Shown here in pieces: positions 58,310 to 64,000 of a DNA stretch of 64,000 nt. Under the pieces are notes generated by a model. That model saw only the letters and a program-made list of their open reading frames with translations. It was not told where the DNA came from and searched no databases. This DNA is from Pseudonocardia petroleophila. Lineage in GTDB: Bacteria > Actinomycetota > Actinomycetes > Mycobacteriales > Pseudonocardiaceae. Position 1 is the first letter of the stretch. Every line of letters begins with the position of its first letter. The stretch spans positions 6,021,501 to 6,085,500 of the forward strand of contig NZ_CP060131.1 in NCBI RefSeq assembly GCF_014235185.1, in the 5' to 3' direction. Position numbers and translations under genes: made by a program.

Positions 58310-58339
58310 TTGACGCCCCGACGCTAGCCCGCCTAGCGT
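58310..58339. promoter_or_regulatory. Divergent promoters with symmetric back-to-back -10 boxes
   Basis: ACGCTAGCCCGCCTAGCGT (58321-58339) is a perfect palindrome made of a minus-strand TAGCGT (58321-58326) and a plus-strand TAGCGT (58334-58339). TTGACG (58310-58315) stands 18 bases before the plus -10. On the minus strand TTCCTT (58345-58350) stands 18 bases before the minus -10. The two promoters overlap and cannot both be occupied. Confidence 0.5.
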
Positions 58340-58358
58340 TCCGCAAGGAAGACAAGGC

Positions 58359-58375
58359 GTTCCGCATATCAGAAC
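58359..58375. promoter_or_regulatory. Probable IclR operator, copy 1
   Basis: GTTCCG-CATAT-CAGAAC, a 17-bp palindrome with one mismatch, lies after the plus-strand start point and about 53 bp before the minus-strand start point. The same pattern recurs at 59873-59889. Confidence 0.55.
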
Positions 58376-58385
58376 GGAGGCGGTC

Positions 58386-59084
58386 GTGCCGGATCCCCTC
58401 GACATGCGCTCGGCCGTGGCCGGGTACGTCACGGCGCTGCACCGCGCCTACCTGGCGCAGGCCGACACGTTCCCGCCCGCCGTCCGCGGGCGCATGCCGC
58501 TGTGCGCGGGCGGGCCGCTGACCGTCGCCGCCGTCGGGGCCCGCAACCTGCACCTGCTCGCCACCCGCGAGGGCCTCGGCCCGCTGCGCGGGCAGGAGGT
58601 GGAGCTGCCGGGCTCGCTGCCGGGGCTCGAGTGGTCGCTGCGCTTCTACGACCCCGTGGTCACGCCCTCGCTCGGGCTCGTCGACGAGCGGGAGGGACCG
58701 GCGTACGGCGAGGTCAAGCACGCGCTCGGCCTGACGACCGTCGTCTACCACGTGGTGGCGCAGCCGGGGTCCGGGCTCACCGCGCACCACGCCGGGCACA
58801 TCGGCTCCGGGCTGGCCGCGCAGCACTCGTCGGCGGCGCGCGACTTCGAGGCCATCCGCGCGCGGGTCCGGGGACGGGAGCACCTCCTCGACGAGCTGGT
58901 GGGCGCCGCGTCCGCCGGGCTCCCCCGCGCCCAGGCCCTGCTCGCGCGCGCGATCGCCCCGCACAACGCCGGGGTCGCCGCCGCGGCCGACGCCGCCGTC
59001 CCCGACCCGGACGCGATCCGCAGGGCGCTGCTGGAGTCGGTCGGCGGCCGCCGGGACTGGACCCCGAAGGCCCCGCCCGCATGA
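58386..59084 (+). CDS. Conserved-looking protein of unknown function in the aromatic cluster
   Basis: A 232-residue soluble protein that I do not recognise. There is no signal peptide or membrane segment. Features: an N-terminal helix (MRSAVAGYVTALHRAYLAQ), a central beta-rich part (PLTVAAVGARNLHLLATREG, PGLEWSLRFYDPVVTPSLG), VKHALGLTTVVYHVVAQPG, a histidine pair in GLTAHHAGHIGSGLAAQHSS and a helical tail. The histidine-rich segment could bind a metal. GTG 58386 follows CGGAGG. Its stop overlaps the IclR start as ATGA, so it is tightly coupled to the regulator and probably pathway-specific. Confidence 0.75.
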   Translation: MPDPLDMRSAVAGYVTALHRAYLAQADTFPPAVRGRMPLCAGGPLTVAAVGARNLHLLATREGLGPLRGQEVELPGSLPGLEWSLRFYDPVVTPSLGLVDEREGPAYGEVKHALGLTTVVYHVVAQPGSGLTAHHAGHIGSGLAAQHSSAARDFEAIRARVRGREHLLDELVGAASAGLPRAQALLARAIAPHNAGVAAAADAAVPDPDAIRRALLESVGGRRDWTPKAPPA

Positions 59085-59869
59085 CCGACGCGACCCTGTC
59101 GACCGTCCGCAACGCCGCCCGGCTGCTCAAGGCGTTCCTGTCCCGCGAGGAGTCGATCGGGGTGTCGGAGCTGGCGCGGCGGCTCGACCTCGGCAAGTCC
59201 AACGTGCACCGCCTGCTCTCCACGCTGGTCGCCGAGGGGCTCGTCGAGCAGGACCCCCGCACCGGCGGCTACCGGCTCGGCATCGTGATGTTCGAGCTGG
59301 GCGAGGCCGTCAAGGTCCACCTGGACCTGCACGCCGCCGCCGGACCGGTCCTCGCCCACCTGCGCGAACAGACCGGCGAGTCGTCGCAGATCGGGGTGCT
59401 CGACGGGGACGAGGTCGTCTACGTCGACCGGCTGGAGAGCGCGCACTCGCTGCGCCTGTTCACCGAGACGGGGCGCCGCGTGCCCGCGCACTGCACCTCC
59501 AGCGGCAAGGTGCTGCTGGCGCACGGCACGGAGCCCGACCGCGAGGCCTTCCTGGCCCGCCCGCTCACCCGGCTGACGACCCACACGATCGTCGAGCCCG
59601 GGGCGCTGCGCGACGAGCTCGCCACCGTCCGCGCGCGGGGCTGGGCCGAGGCGATCAACGAGCGCGAGATCGGCGTCGCGAGCATCGCCGCGCCGATCCG
59701 CGACATCCACGGCGACGTCGTCGCCGCGATCAGCATCGGCGCCCCGGTGGCCCGCTTCGGCGCGGTGCCGCGGCGGCGGTTCGCCCGCGCTCTGGCGGAG
59801 GCCGGGGAGGCGGTGAGCCGGCGCCTCGGCTGGAACCCGGAGATGGCGACGAGGGGCCGGGAGGCATGA
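59081..59869 (+). CDS. IclR-family transcriptional regulator
   Basis: A 262-residue IclR protein: helix-turn-helix ESIGVSELARRLDLGKSNVHRLLSTLVAEGLVEQ, wing GGYRLGIVMFELG, effector domain GESSQIGVLDGDEVVYVDRLESAHSLRLF, CTSSGKVLLAHG and GVASIAAPIRDIHGDVVAAISIGAP. It lies between two GTTCCG-N5-CRGAAC palindromes, one before its own operon and one before the hydratase gene, and is the best candidate to bind both. Ring-cleavage intermediates are likely effectors. Confidence 0.93.
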   Translation: MTDATLSTVRNAARLLKAFLSREESIGVSELARRLDLGKSNVHRLLSTLVAEGLVEQDPRTGGYRLGIVMFELGEAVKVHLDLHAAAGPVLAHLREQTGESSQIGVLDGDEVVYVDRLESAHSLRLFTETGRRVPAHCTSSGKVLLAHGTEPDREAFLARPLTRLTTHTIVEPGALRDELATVRARGWAEAINEREIGVASIAAPIRDIHGDVVAAISIGAPVARFGAVPRRRFARALAEAGEAVSRRLGWNPEMATRGREA

Positions 59870-59872
59870 CCT

Positions 59873-59889
59873 GTTCCGGCCAGCGGAAC
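59873..59889. promoter_or_regulatory. Probable IclR operator, copy 2
   Basis: GTTCCG-GCCAG-CGGAAC is a perfect 17-bp palindrome matching copy 1 in its outer arms. It begins 4 bases after the IclR stop and lies about 85 bp before the hydratase ATG, near -50 if CACGAT (59920-59925) is the -10, a position suited to activation. Confidence 0.55.
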
Positions 59890-59957
59890 GGGGCCCGTGA
59901 CCCGCGGGCCGCGGGCCGACACGATCAGATCCGGACACCGACGACTGGGAGCACTCC

Positions 59958-60740
59958 ATGCCCGTGACCGACGCACCGGCGAAGGCCCGGGCGCTCTACG
60001 ACGCCCGGCGCACCCGCGTGCCGATCCCGCCGTTCACCGACGAGGACCCCACCCTCGGGATGGCCGACGGCTACGCGGTGCAGCGGGAGCTGATCGACCT
60101 GCTGCTGGCCGACGGCGACCGGATCATCGGCCACAAGGTCGGCCTGACCAGCAAGCCGATGCAGAAGATGATCGGCGTCGACTCCCCCGACCACGGGCCC
60201 GTCCTCGCCTCCACCGTCTACCGCGACGGCGACACGGTGCCGCTCGACCGCTTCATCGCCCCGAAGATCGAGGCCGAGATCGTGTTCGTGCTCGGCGAGC
60301 GGCTGCAGGGCCCGGGGGTGACCGTCACGCAGGCGCACGCCGCGATCGCCGGGGCCGTCGCCGCGATGGAGATCGTCGACTCCCGGATCGTCGACTGGCG
60401 GATCAAGCTGGCCGACACCGTCGCCGACCTGGCCTCCAACGGCGCCATGGCCACCTCGAGCCGGATCGTGCCGCTCGCCGGGATCGACTCCCGTCTGATC
60501 GGCATGACGCTCACCCGCAACGGCGAGCTGATCGACACCGGGGCCGGCGCGGCCGCGCTCGGCGACCCGGTGGCCGTCGTCGCCTGGCTGGCCAACGTGC
60601 TCGGCGAGAACGGCGTCGCGCTGGAGCCGGGCCACCTGGTCATGACCGGCGCGCTGCACGCCGCCGTCCCGATGACCGCGGGCGACGTCTTCCGCGCCGA
60701 GTTCGACCGGCTCGGCCCGATCACCGTGAGGGTGGCATGA
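59958..60740 (+). CDS. 2-oxopent-4-enoate hydratase-like enzyme (MhpD/DmpE family)
   Basis: A 260-residue FAH-superfamily enzyme of the hydratase/decarboxylase branch: IIGHKVGLTSKPMQKMIGVDSPDHG, IEAEIVFVLGERLQGPG (metal Glu pair) and AAMEIVDSRIVDWRIKLADTVADLASNG. It would hydrate 2-hydroxypenta-2,4-dienoate in the meta pathway. The next gene is a paralogue, as in dmpE-dmpH clusters; which of the two is hydratase and which decarboxylase is a judgement from motifs. Confidence 0.87.
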   Translation: MPVTDAPAKARALYDARRTRVPIPPFTDEDPTLGMADGYAVQRELIDLLLADGDRIIGHKVGLTSKPMQKMIGVDSPDHGPVLASTVYRDGDTVPLDRFIAPKIEAEIVFVLGERLQGPGVTVTQAHAAIAGAVAAMEIVDSRIVDWRIKLADTVADLASNGAMATSSRIVPLAGIDSRLIGMTLTRNGELIDTGAGAAALGDPVAVVAWLANVLGENGVALEPGHLVMTGALHAAVPMTAGDVFRAEFDRLGPITVRVA

Positions 60741-61477
60741 GCGACTACGCGATCCAGCTGCAGAAGGCGGTCGCCGACCGCACCGCCATCGACGCGCTCG
60801 ACGTCCCCGACCTGCCCACCGCCTACGCCGTTCAGCGCGTCCTGCGCGACGCGGCCGGACCGCTGGCCGGTTGGAAGCTGGGCGTCACCAGCCGGGCCAA
60901 GCAGGCCCAGGTCGGTGTGAGCAGCCCCGTCTTCGGGTTCCTGGCCGGCGCGAACGCGCTCGACATCGGCGAGCCGCTCGACACCTCCGAGCTGATCCAG
61001 CCGCGCTGCGAGCCGGAGATCGTGTTCGTGCTCGGCCGCGACCTGGCCGGCCCGCACGTGACCGCCGCCGACGTGATCGCGGCGTCGTCCGGGGTGGCCG
61101 TCGGCATCGAGGTGCTCGACTCCCGCTACCGCGACTACAAGTTCACGATGGCCGACGTCGTCGCCGACAACACCTCCGCGGGCCGGTTCGTCGTCGGCAC
61201 CCCGGTGCCGCCCGCGGGCATCGACCTGCGCCTGGTCGGCGTGGTGCTGGAGAAGAACGGCGAGCTGGTCGCCACGGCGTCCGGCGCGGCGTCGCTCGGG
61301 CACCCGGCCGCCGCCGTCGCGTGGATGGTGCGGACCATGGCCGCCGACGGCGAGGGCCTGCGGGCGGGCGAGGTCGTGCTGTCCGGCGGGCTCACCGCCG
61401 CGGTCCCGGTGGCGCCCGGCGACGTCGTCGTGGCCTCGATCGACCGGCTCGGCACGATCGAGCTCGGCTGCCGCTGA
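60737..61477 (+). CDS. 4-oxalocrotonate decarboxylase-like enzyme (DmpH family)
   Basis: A 246-residue paralogue of the preceding enzyme: AGWKLGVTSRAKQAQVGVSSPVFG, CEPEIVFVLGRDLAG, IEVLDSRYRDYKFTMADVVADNTSAG. The DSRY-x-DYKF region matches 2-oxo-3-hexenedioate decarboxylases, which typically form a complex with the hydratase. Its ATG overlaps the hydratase stop (60737-60740), supporting a stoichiometric pair. A 42-bp palindrome follows its stop. Confidence 0.87.
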   Translation: MSDYAIQLQKAVADRTAIDALDVPDLPTAYAVQRVLRDAAGPLAGWKLGVTSRAKQAQVGVSSPVFGFLAGANALDIGEPLDTSELIQPRCEPEIVFVLGRDLAGPHVTAADVIAASSGVAVGIEVLDSRYRDYKFTMADVVADNTSAGRFVVGTPVPPAGIDLRLVGVVLEKNGELVATASGAASLGHPAAAVAWMVRTMAADGEGLRAGEVVLSGGLTAAVPVAPGDVVVASIDRLGTIELGCR

Positions 61478-61483
61478 ACCCCT

Positions 61484-61525
61484 CGTGAGTGGATGAGGGG
61501 GCTGGAGCCCTCTCATCCACTCACG
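61484..61525. repeat. 42-bp near-perfect palindrome inside the meta-pathway operon
   Basis: Two 20-base arms (61484-61503 and 61506-61525) with one mismatch flank GG. The arm begins CGTGAGTGGATGAG. It separates the decarboxylase stop from the tautomerase ribosome-binding site (GAAGGAGG, 61531-61538) without leaving room for a new promoter, so it may attenuate or process the operon transcript. Confidence 0.8.
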
Positions 61526-61547
61526 GCCGACGAAGGAGGCCCCACCC

Positions 61548-61751
61548 GTGCCACTGGTCCAGATCACGCTCGCCAAGGGCCGCACGCCCGAGCAGCTCGC
61601 CGCGCTCGGCGAGGCGGTCACCGCCGCCGTGCACGAGTCGATCGGCGCGCCCACCGAGAACGTGCGGGTCGTCGTCTCCGAGTGCGAACCGGACCTGTGG
61701 TTCGTCGGCGGGGAGTCGCTGTCGGCGCTGCGGGCCTCCGGCAAGCGCTGA
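61548..61751 (+). CDS. 4-oxalocrotonate tautomerase
   Basis: A 67-residue tautomerase monomer: MPLVQITLAKGRTPEQLAALGEAV, with Pro1 exposed after Met removal as catalytic base, then the ENVRVVVSECEPDLWFVGG segment that carries the second active-site arginine. It isomerises 2-hydroxymuconate to 2-oxohex-3-enedioate upstream of the decarboxylase. The GTG start follows AAGGAGG. Confidence 0.92.
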   Translation: MPLVQITLAKGRTPEQLAALGEAVTAAVHESIGAPTENVRVVVSECEPDLWFVGGESLSALRASGKR

Positions 61752-61755
61752 CGGG

Positions 61756-62118
61756 ATGACCCTGGTCCCGCTCGACGGCGCCGACGGCCGCGACACGTGG
61801 GTCGTCCGGTCCGCGGACGGGCGCAGCTTCGCGGTCTTCCGCGTCGACGGCGGGTTCCGCGTCACCGACGCGGTGTGCCCGCACAACAGGGGCCCGCTGG
61901 ACCAGGGCTGGCTGCGCGACGGGCGGGTCGTCGTCTGCCCGTGGCACTGGTACCGCTTCGACCTCGACACCGGCGAGTGCGAGACGGCCCCGCAGCACCG
62001 CCTCGGCACCTACCCGGTGGTGGTCCGCGACGGGGTCGCCTGCGCCGACGTGGGCGAGCCGGCCGCCGAGCTGTCCTGGGCCGAGCGGCTGCGCGCCCAC
62101 GCCCGCGGGGAGGGCTGA
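61756..62118 (+). CDS. Rieske-type [2Fe-2S] ferredoxin
   Basis: A 120-residue Rieske protein with ligands in DAVCPHNRGPLDQG (Cys, His) and VVVCPWHWYRFDLDTGEC (Cys, His). It has no membrane anchor and is the size of a dioxygenase- or mono-oxygenase-associated ferredoxin, or of NirD-type proteins. It starts 4 bp after the tautomerase stop, so it belongs to the operon, yet no ring-hydroxylating oxygenase lies in the window. It may serve an oxygenase or demethylase encoded elsewhere. Confidence 0.9.
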   Translation: MTLVPLDGADGRDTWVVRSADGRSFAVFRVDGGFRVTDAVCPHNRGPLDQGWLRDGRVVVCPWHWYRFDLDTGECETAPQHRLGTYPVVVRDGVACADVGEPAAELSWAERLRAHARGEG

Positions 62119-62162
62119 CCGCACCGTCCCGGGCGGTCCGCCCCCCGCGGTAGGTTCCCGGC

Positions 62163-62369
62163 ATGGCAGACCAGGAGGCCGGCGAGTTCCCCGCCCGGTT
62201 GGGCCGCCCCGCGACCCGTGCGCTGGCCGCACACGGGTACACGCGCTGGGAGCACCTCACCCGCGTCGCCGCGGCCGACCTGCTCGCACTGCACGGCGTG
62301 GGACCGAAGGCGATCCGGATCCTCACCGAGGAGCTGGAGCAGCGGGGGCTCGCGTTCGCCGGGCCGTGA
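62163..62369 (+). CDS. Small helix-hairpin-helix protein
   Basis: A 68-residue protein made of one RNA polymerase alpha-CTD-like/helix-hairpin-helix unit: GRPATRALAAHGYTRWEHLTRVAAADLLALHGVGPKAIRILTEEL. The G-V-G-P-K turn is the nucleic-acid-contacting hairpin. Its role is unknown. It lies 44 bp after the Rieske gene and could be monocistronic. Confidence 0.8.
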   Translation: MADQEAGEFPARLGRPATRALAAHGYTRWEHLTRVAAADLLALHGVGPKAIRILTEELEQRGLAFAGP

Positions 62370-62386
62370 CCCCGGTCGGGGTCACG
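62365..62386. terminator. 22-bp palindrome containing both stop codons of a convergent pair
   Basis: CGTGACCCCG (62365-62374) pairs perfectly with CGGGGTCACG (62377-62386) around GT. The TGA of the HhH gene (62367-62369) and the minus-strand TGA (62382-62384) both lie in the stem. Bidirectional termination is likely. Confidence 0.6.
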
Positions 62387-62609
62387 CGGCGACGATGACC
62401 TCGTCGACCACGCCGTCCTGGTCGTAGTCGTAGTAGGCGGTGTCGTCGAAGCCGTCGCCGTCGGTGTCCTCGATGGCGAAGTCGAAGCAGCCGTCGTAGT
62501 CGGTGTCGTAGGCGGCGCCCTCGGCGTACCCGTCGCCGTCGGCGTCGTAGGTGTAGGAGTCGATCCGGCCGTCGTGGTCGGCGTCGTAGATGTCGACGAT
62601 GGTGCTCAT
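62382..62609 (-). CDS. Small acidic DxDxDG-repeat (EF-hand/dockerin-like) calcium-binding protein
   Basis: A 75-residue protein with five tandem acidic loops: DADHDGRID, DADGDGYAE, DTDYDGCFD, DTDGDGFDD and DYDQDGVVD. Repeat length is about 12-14, like thrombospondin type 3 or dockerin loops without flanking EF-hand helices. Aromatic residues alternate between loops. There is no signal peptide. GGGAG precedes the ATG (62609). Calcium binding is very likely; its use is unknown. Confidence 0.85.
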   Translation of the reverse strand: MSTIVDIYDADHDGRIDSYTYDADGDGYAEGAAYDTDYDGCFDFAIEDTDGDGFDDTAYYDYDQDGVVDEVIVAA

Positions 62610-62769
62610 GGTGGTCTCCCCTGCGATGTCGGCCGGCGGATCCGGCCTGTTCGTCAGGAAGGACTCCGCCCCGGCCCGCCGGGTTACACCGGATCCGAGA
62701 ACTCTCCCGGATGCGCCGTTCGGCGCAGCACGGCGGGCGGCCGCGGCCGGGTCGGTCCATCCTGCCCCG

Positions 62770-64000
62770 ATGACCGTCCCCCCTCCGGTCGTCGCCACGG
62801 CGGACGACGCGGGAGCCGCCCGCCGGTTCGTCGTCGGCAGCGCGACGGGCCTGGCCGCCGTCGTCGTGGCCGGTGTGGGGCTGGTCGCGCTCCTGTGGCT
62901 GCTGGCCGGAACCCTGGTCGGGTTCGACGTCGCGGTGGCCCGCGCGGCCAACGACCTCGTCGCCCCGCGCCGGTGGCTGGTCGCGGTCCTGACGACGGTC
63001 TCGGTGCTGGGTGCCGACCTCACCGCGGCGCTCGTCCTCGGGACGCTCACCGTCGCCCTGCTCGTCCGCGGGCGACGGGCCCTCGCGCTCTACGTCGTCG
63101 TCGCGGGGGCGGGTGGCGCGGTCCTCGCCCCGGCGGTCAAGGGCCTGGTGGGGCGGCTGCGGCCCGTCGTCGACGTGCCGGTGGCGGTGGCGCCGGGCTC
63201 GAGCTTCCCCAGCGGGCACACCCTGACCGTCACGTACTGGGTCGGGATCGTGGTGCTCGTGGCGCTGCCCGCCGTCCCGCCCCGGGCCCGCCGGGCGGTG
63301 GTCGCGGCGGCGGTCGCGGTCGTCGTGGCCGTCGGACTGACCCGCATCGGCCTGGGCGTGCACTACCCGACCGACGTACTGGCCGGGTGGCTGCTCGGCG
63401 CGACCTGGCTCGCCCTCACCGCCGTCGCGTTCCGCGGAGCGCCCGCGACCGGCGCGGGTCTCGACCCCGGCGCCGCCGCCGACCTGCGGCCCGCGCCGGC
63501 GCACGGTCCCCCGGAGCACCGGTGGGGCCTGGCCGCGCGGCTGCTCGTCGTGGCGGTGCTGCTGGTCGGGGTGCTGCTGGGCGTCGGACATCTGGTGACG
63601 ACGGTCGCGGCCGGCACCCCGGTGGCCGCCGCCGACCTCGGGCTGGTGCAGGCCGTCGCGACCCTGCGCACCCCGGTGCTCGACGCGGTGTCGGCACCCG
63701 CGGCGGAGCTGGGCAACACGCTGGTGGTGGTCGTCGGTGCCGCCGTCGCGGCCGTACTCGCCGTCGCGGCGCTGCGCAGATGGCGCCCGGCCGTGCTGAT
63801 CGTCGTGGCGGTGGCGGGCGAGACCCTGATGTTCATGGTCGTCGCGTCGGTCACCGGCCGCACCCGACCGGCGGTGGACCACCTGGACGCCCAGCTCCCG
63901 CCGACGTCGAGCTTCCCCTCGGGGCACACCGCCGCCGCCGTGGCCCTCTACGGCGGGATCGCGGTGGTCGTGCTCGGCGCGACGAGGGCGTGGTGGCGCT
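62770..64000 (+). CDS. Tandem PAP2-family membrane phosphatase (cut by window end)
   Basis: The open frame from ATG 62770 runs past the window end (410 complete codons). The first PAP2 domain has all three motifs: KGLVGRLRP, PSGHT, and TRIGLGVHYPTDVLAGW with the catalytic histidine. A second PAP2-like region follows: ASVTGRTRP, with Ala where motif 1 has Lys, then SSFPSGHTAAA; its third motif is outside the window. About ten membrane helices are visible. The family dephosphorylates lipid phosphates such as undecaprenyl pyrophosphate or phosphatidate. Confidence 0.88.
   Translation, partial: MTVPPPVVATADDAGAARRFVVGSATGLAAVVVAGVGLVALLWLLAGTLVGFDVAVARAANDLVAPRRWLVAVLTTVSVLGADLTAALVLGTLTVALLVRGRRALALYVVVAGAGGAVLAPAVKGLVGRLRPVVDVPVAVAPGSSFPSGHTLTVTYWVGIVVLVALPAVPPRARRAVVAAAVAVVVAVGLTRIGLGVHYPTDVLAGWLLGATWLALTAVAFRGAPATGAGLDPGAAADLRPAPAHGPPEHRWGLAARLLVVAVLLVGVLLGVGHLVTTVAAGTPVAAADLGLVQAVATLRTPVLDAVSAPAAELGNTLVVVVGAAVAAVLAVAALRRWRPAVLIVVAVAGETLMFMVVASVTGRTRPAVDHLDAQLPPTSSFPSGHTAAAVALYGGIAVVVLGATRAWWR

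Overview
The window is about 73% G+C with actinobacterial gene content: a mycothiol-dependent maleylpyruvate isomerase-type enzyme, a deazaflavin-type (DDN) oxidoreductase, a DUF4192 protein, an IdeR/DtxR-galE pair, GlnE, and an actinobacterial-type GNAT-first acyl-CoA-synthetase protein acetyltransferase. Many genes overlap by ATGA or GTGA and several starts look leaderless. A Pseudonocardia-like member of the Pseudonocardiaceae is my best guess; this rests on gene content and style, not on a search. I see no tRNA, rRNA, CRISPR array, insertion sequence or phage gene.

Layout. (1) 1-5419: a catabolic operon on the minus strand (IclR regulator, class III CoA-transferase, short citrate-synthase-like lyase, hydroxyquinol-type intradiol dioxygenase, MDR oxidoreductase cut by the window edge), divergent from a TrzN/AtzA-type amidohydrolase. 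Near-identical palindromes sit just after both predicted promoters. (2) 6971-13477: one tightly packed minus-strand operon with an orphan molybdenum hydroxylase large subunit, LamB/PxpA, a stand-alone biotin carboxyl carrier, a biotin carboxylase, and KipI/KipA (PxpB/PxpC) carboxyltransferase-type subunits. This is the most original assembly here: it reads as a biotin-dependent lactam- or amide-opening machine coupled to a heterocycle hydroxylase. (3) 13677-29079: mixed housekeeping and accessory genes (DUF1992, EamA, GlcG/HbpS, DDN oxidoreductase, M50 protease, MerR, LysE exporter, GlnE, GCS2 ligase, RNase II-type, mycothiol enzyme, FAH, serine hydrolase, MarR/MFS efflux pair). Two copies of a 21-bp-stem intergenic palindrome occur here. 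(4) 29188-33371: a second orphan molybdenum hydroxylase, divergent from class I fumarase. (5) 33378-40114: an acyl-CoA cluster resembling the mycobacterial leucine-degradation locus (CitE-like lyase, MaoC, acyl-CoA synthetase, acyl-CoA carboxylase beta, acyl-CoA dehydrogenase, TetR) but without a biotinylated alpha subunit. (6) 40198-45096: a rhodanese - AcuC deacetylase - Pat acetyltransferase operon. (7) 45187-50453: DtxR/IdeR, GalE, DUF4192, soluble transhydrogenase, M23 peptidase. (8) 50905-62118: a meta-cleavage aromatic pathway in two divergent operons. Minus: two catechol 2,3-dioxygenase-like enzymes, a histidine phosphatase, IclR, indolepyruvate:ferredoxin oxidoreductase. Plus: an unknown protein, IclR, 2-oxopentenoate hydratase and 4-oxalocrotonate decarboxylase homologues, tautomerase, Rieske ferredoxin. 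A shared GTTCCG-N5-CRGAAC palindrome lies in both plus-strand promoter regions. (9) 62163-64000: a small HhH protein, a DxDxDG-repeat protein, and a tandem PAP2 phosphatase cut by the window end.

How the genes work together: regions 1, 5 and 8 feed ring-cleavage and branched acyl-CoA products toward central metabolism. Region 6 probably sets acetylation of acyl-CoA synthetases such as the one in region 5. Region 2 is a candidate route for an N-heterocycle or lactam whose substrate cannot be read from sequence.
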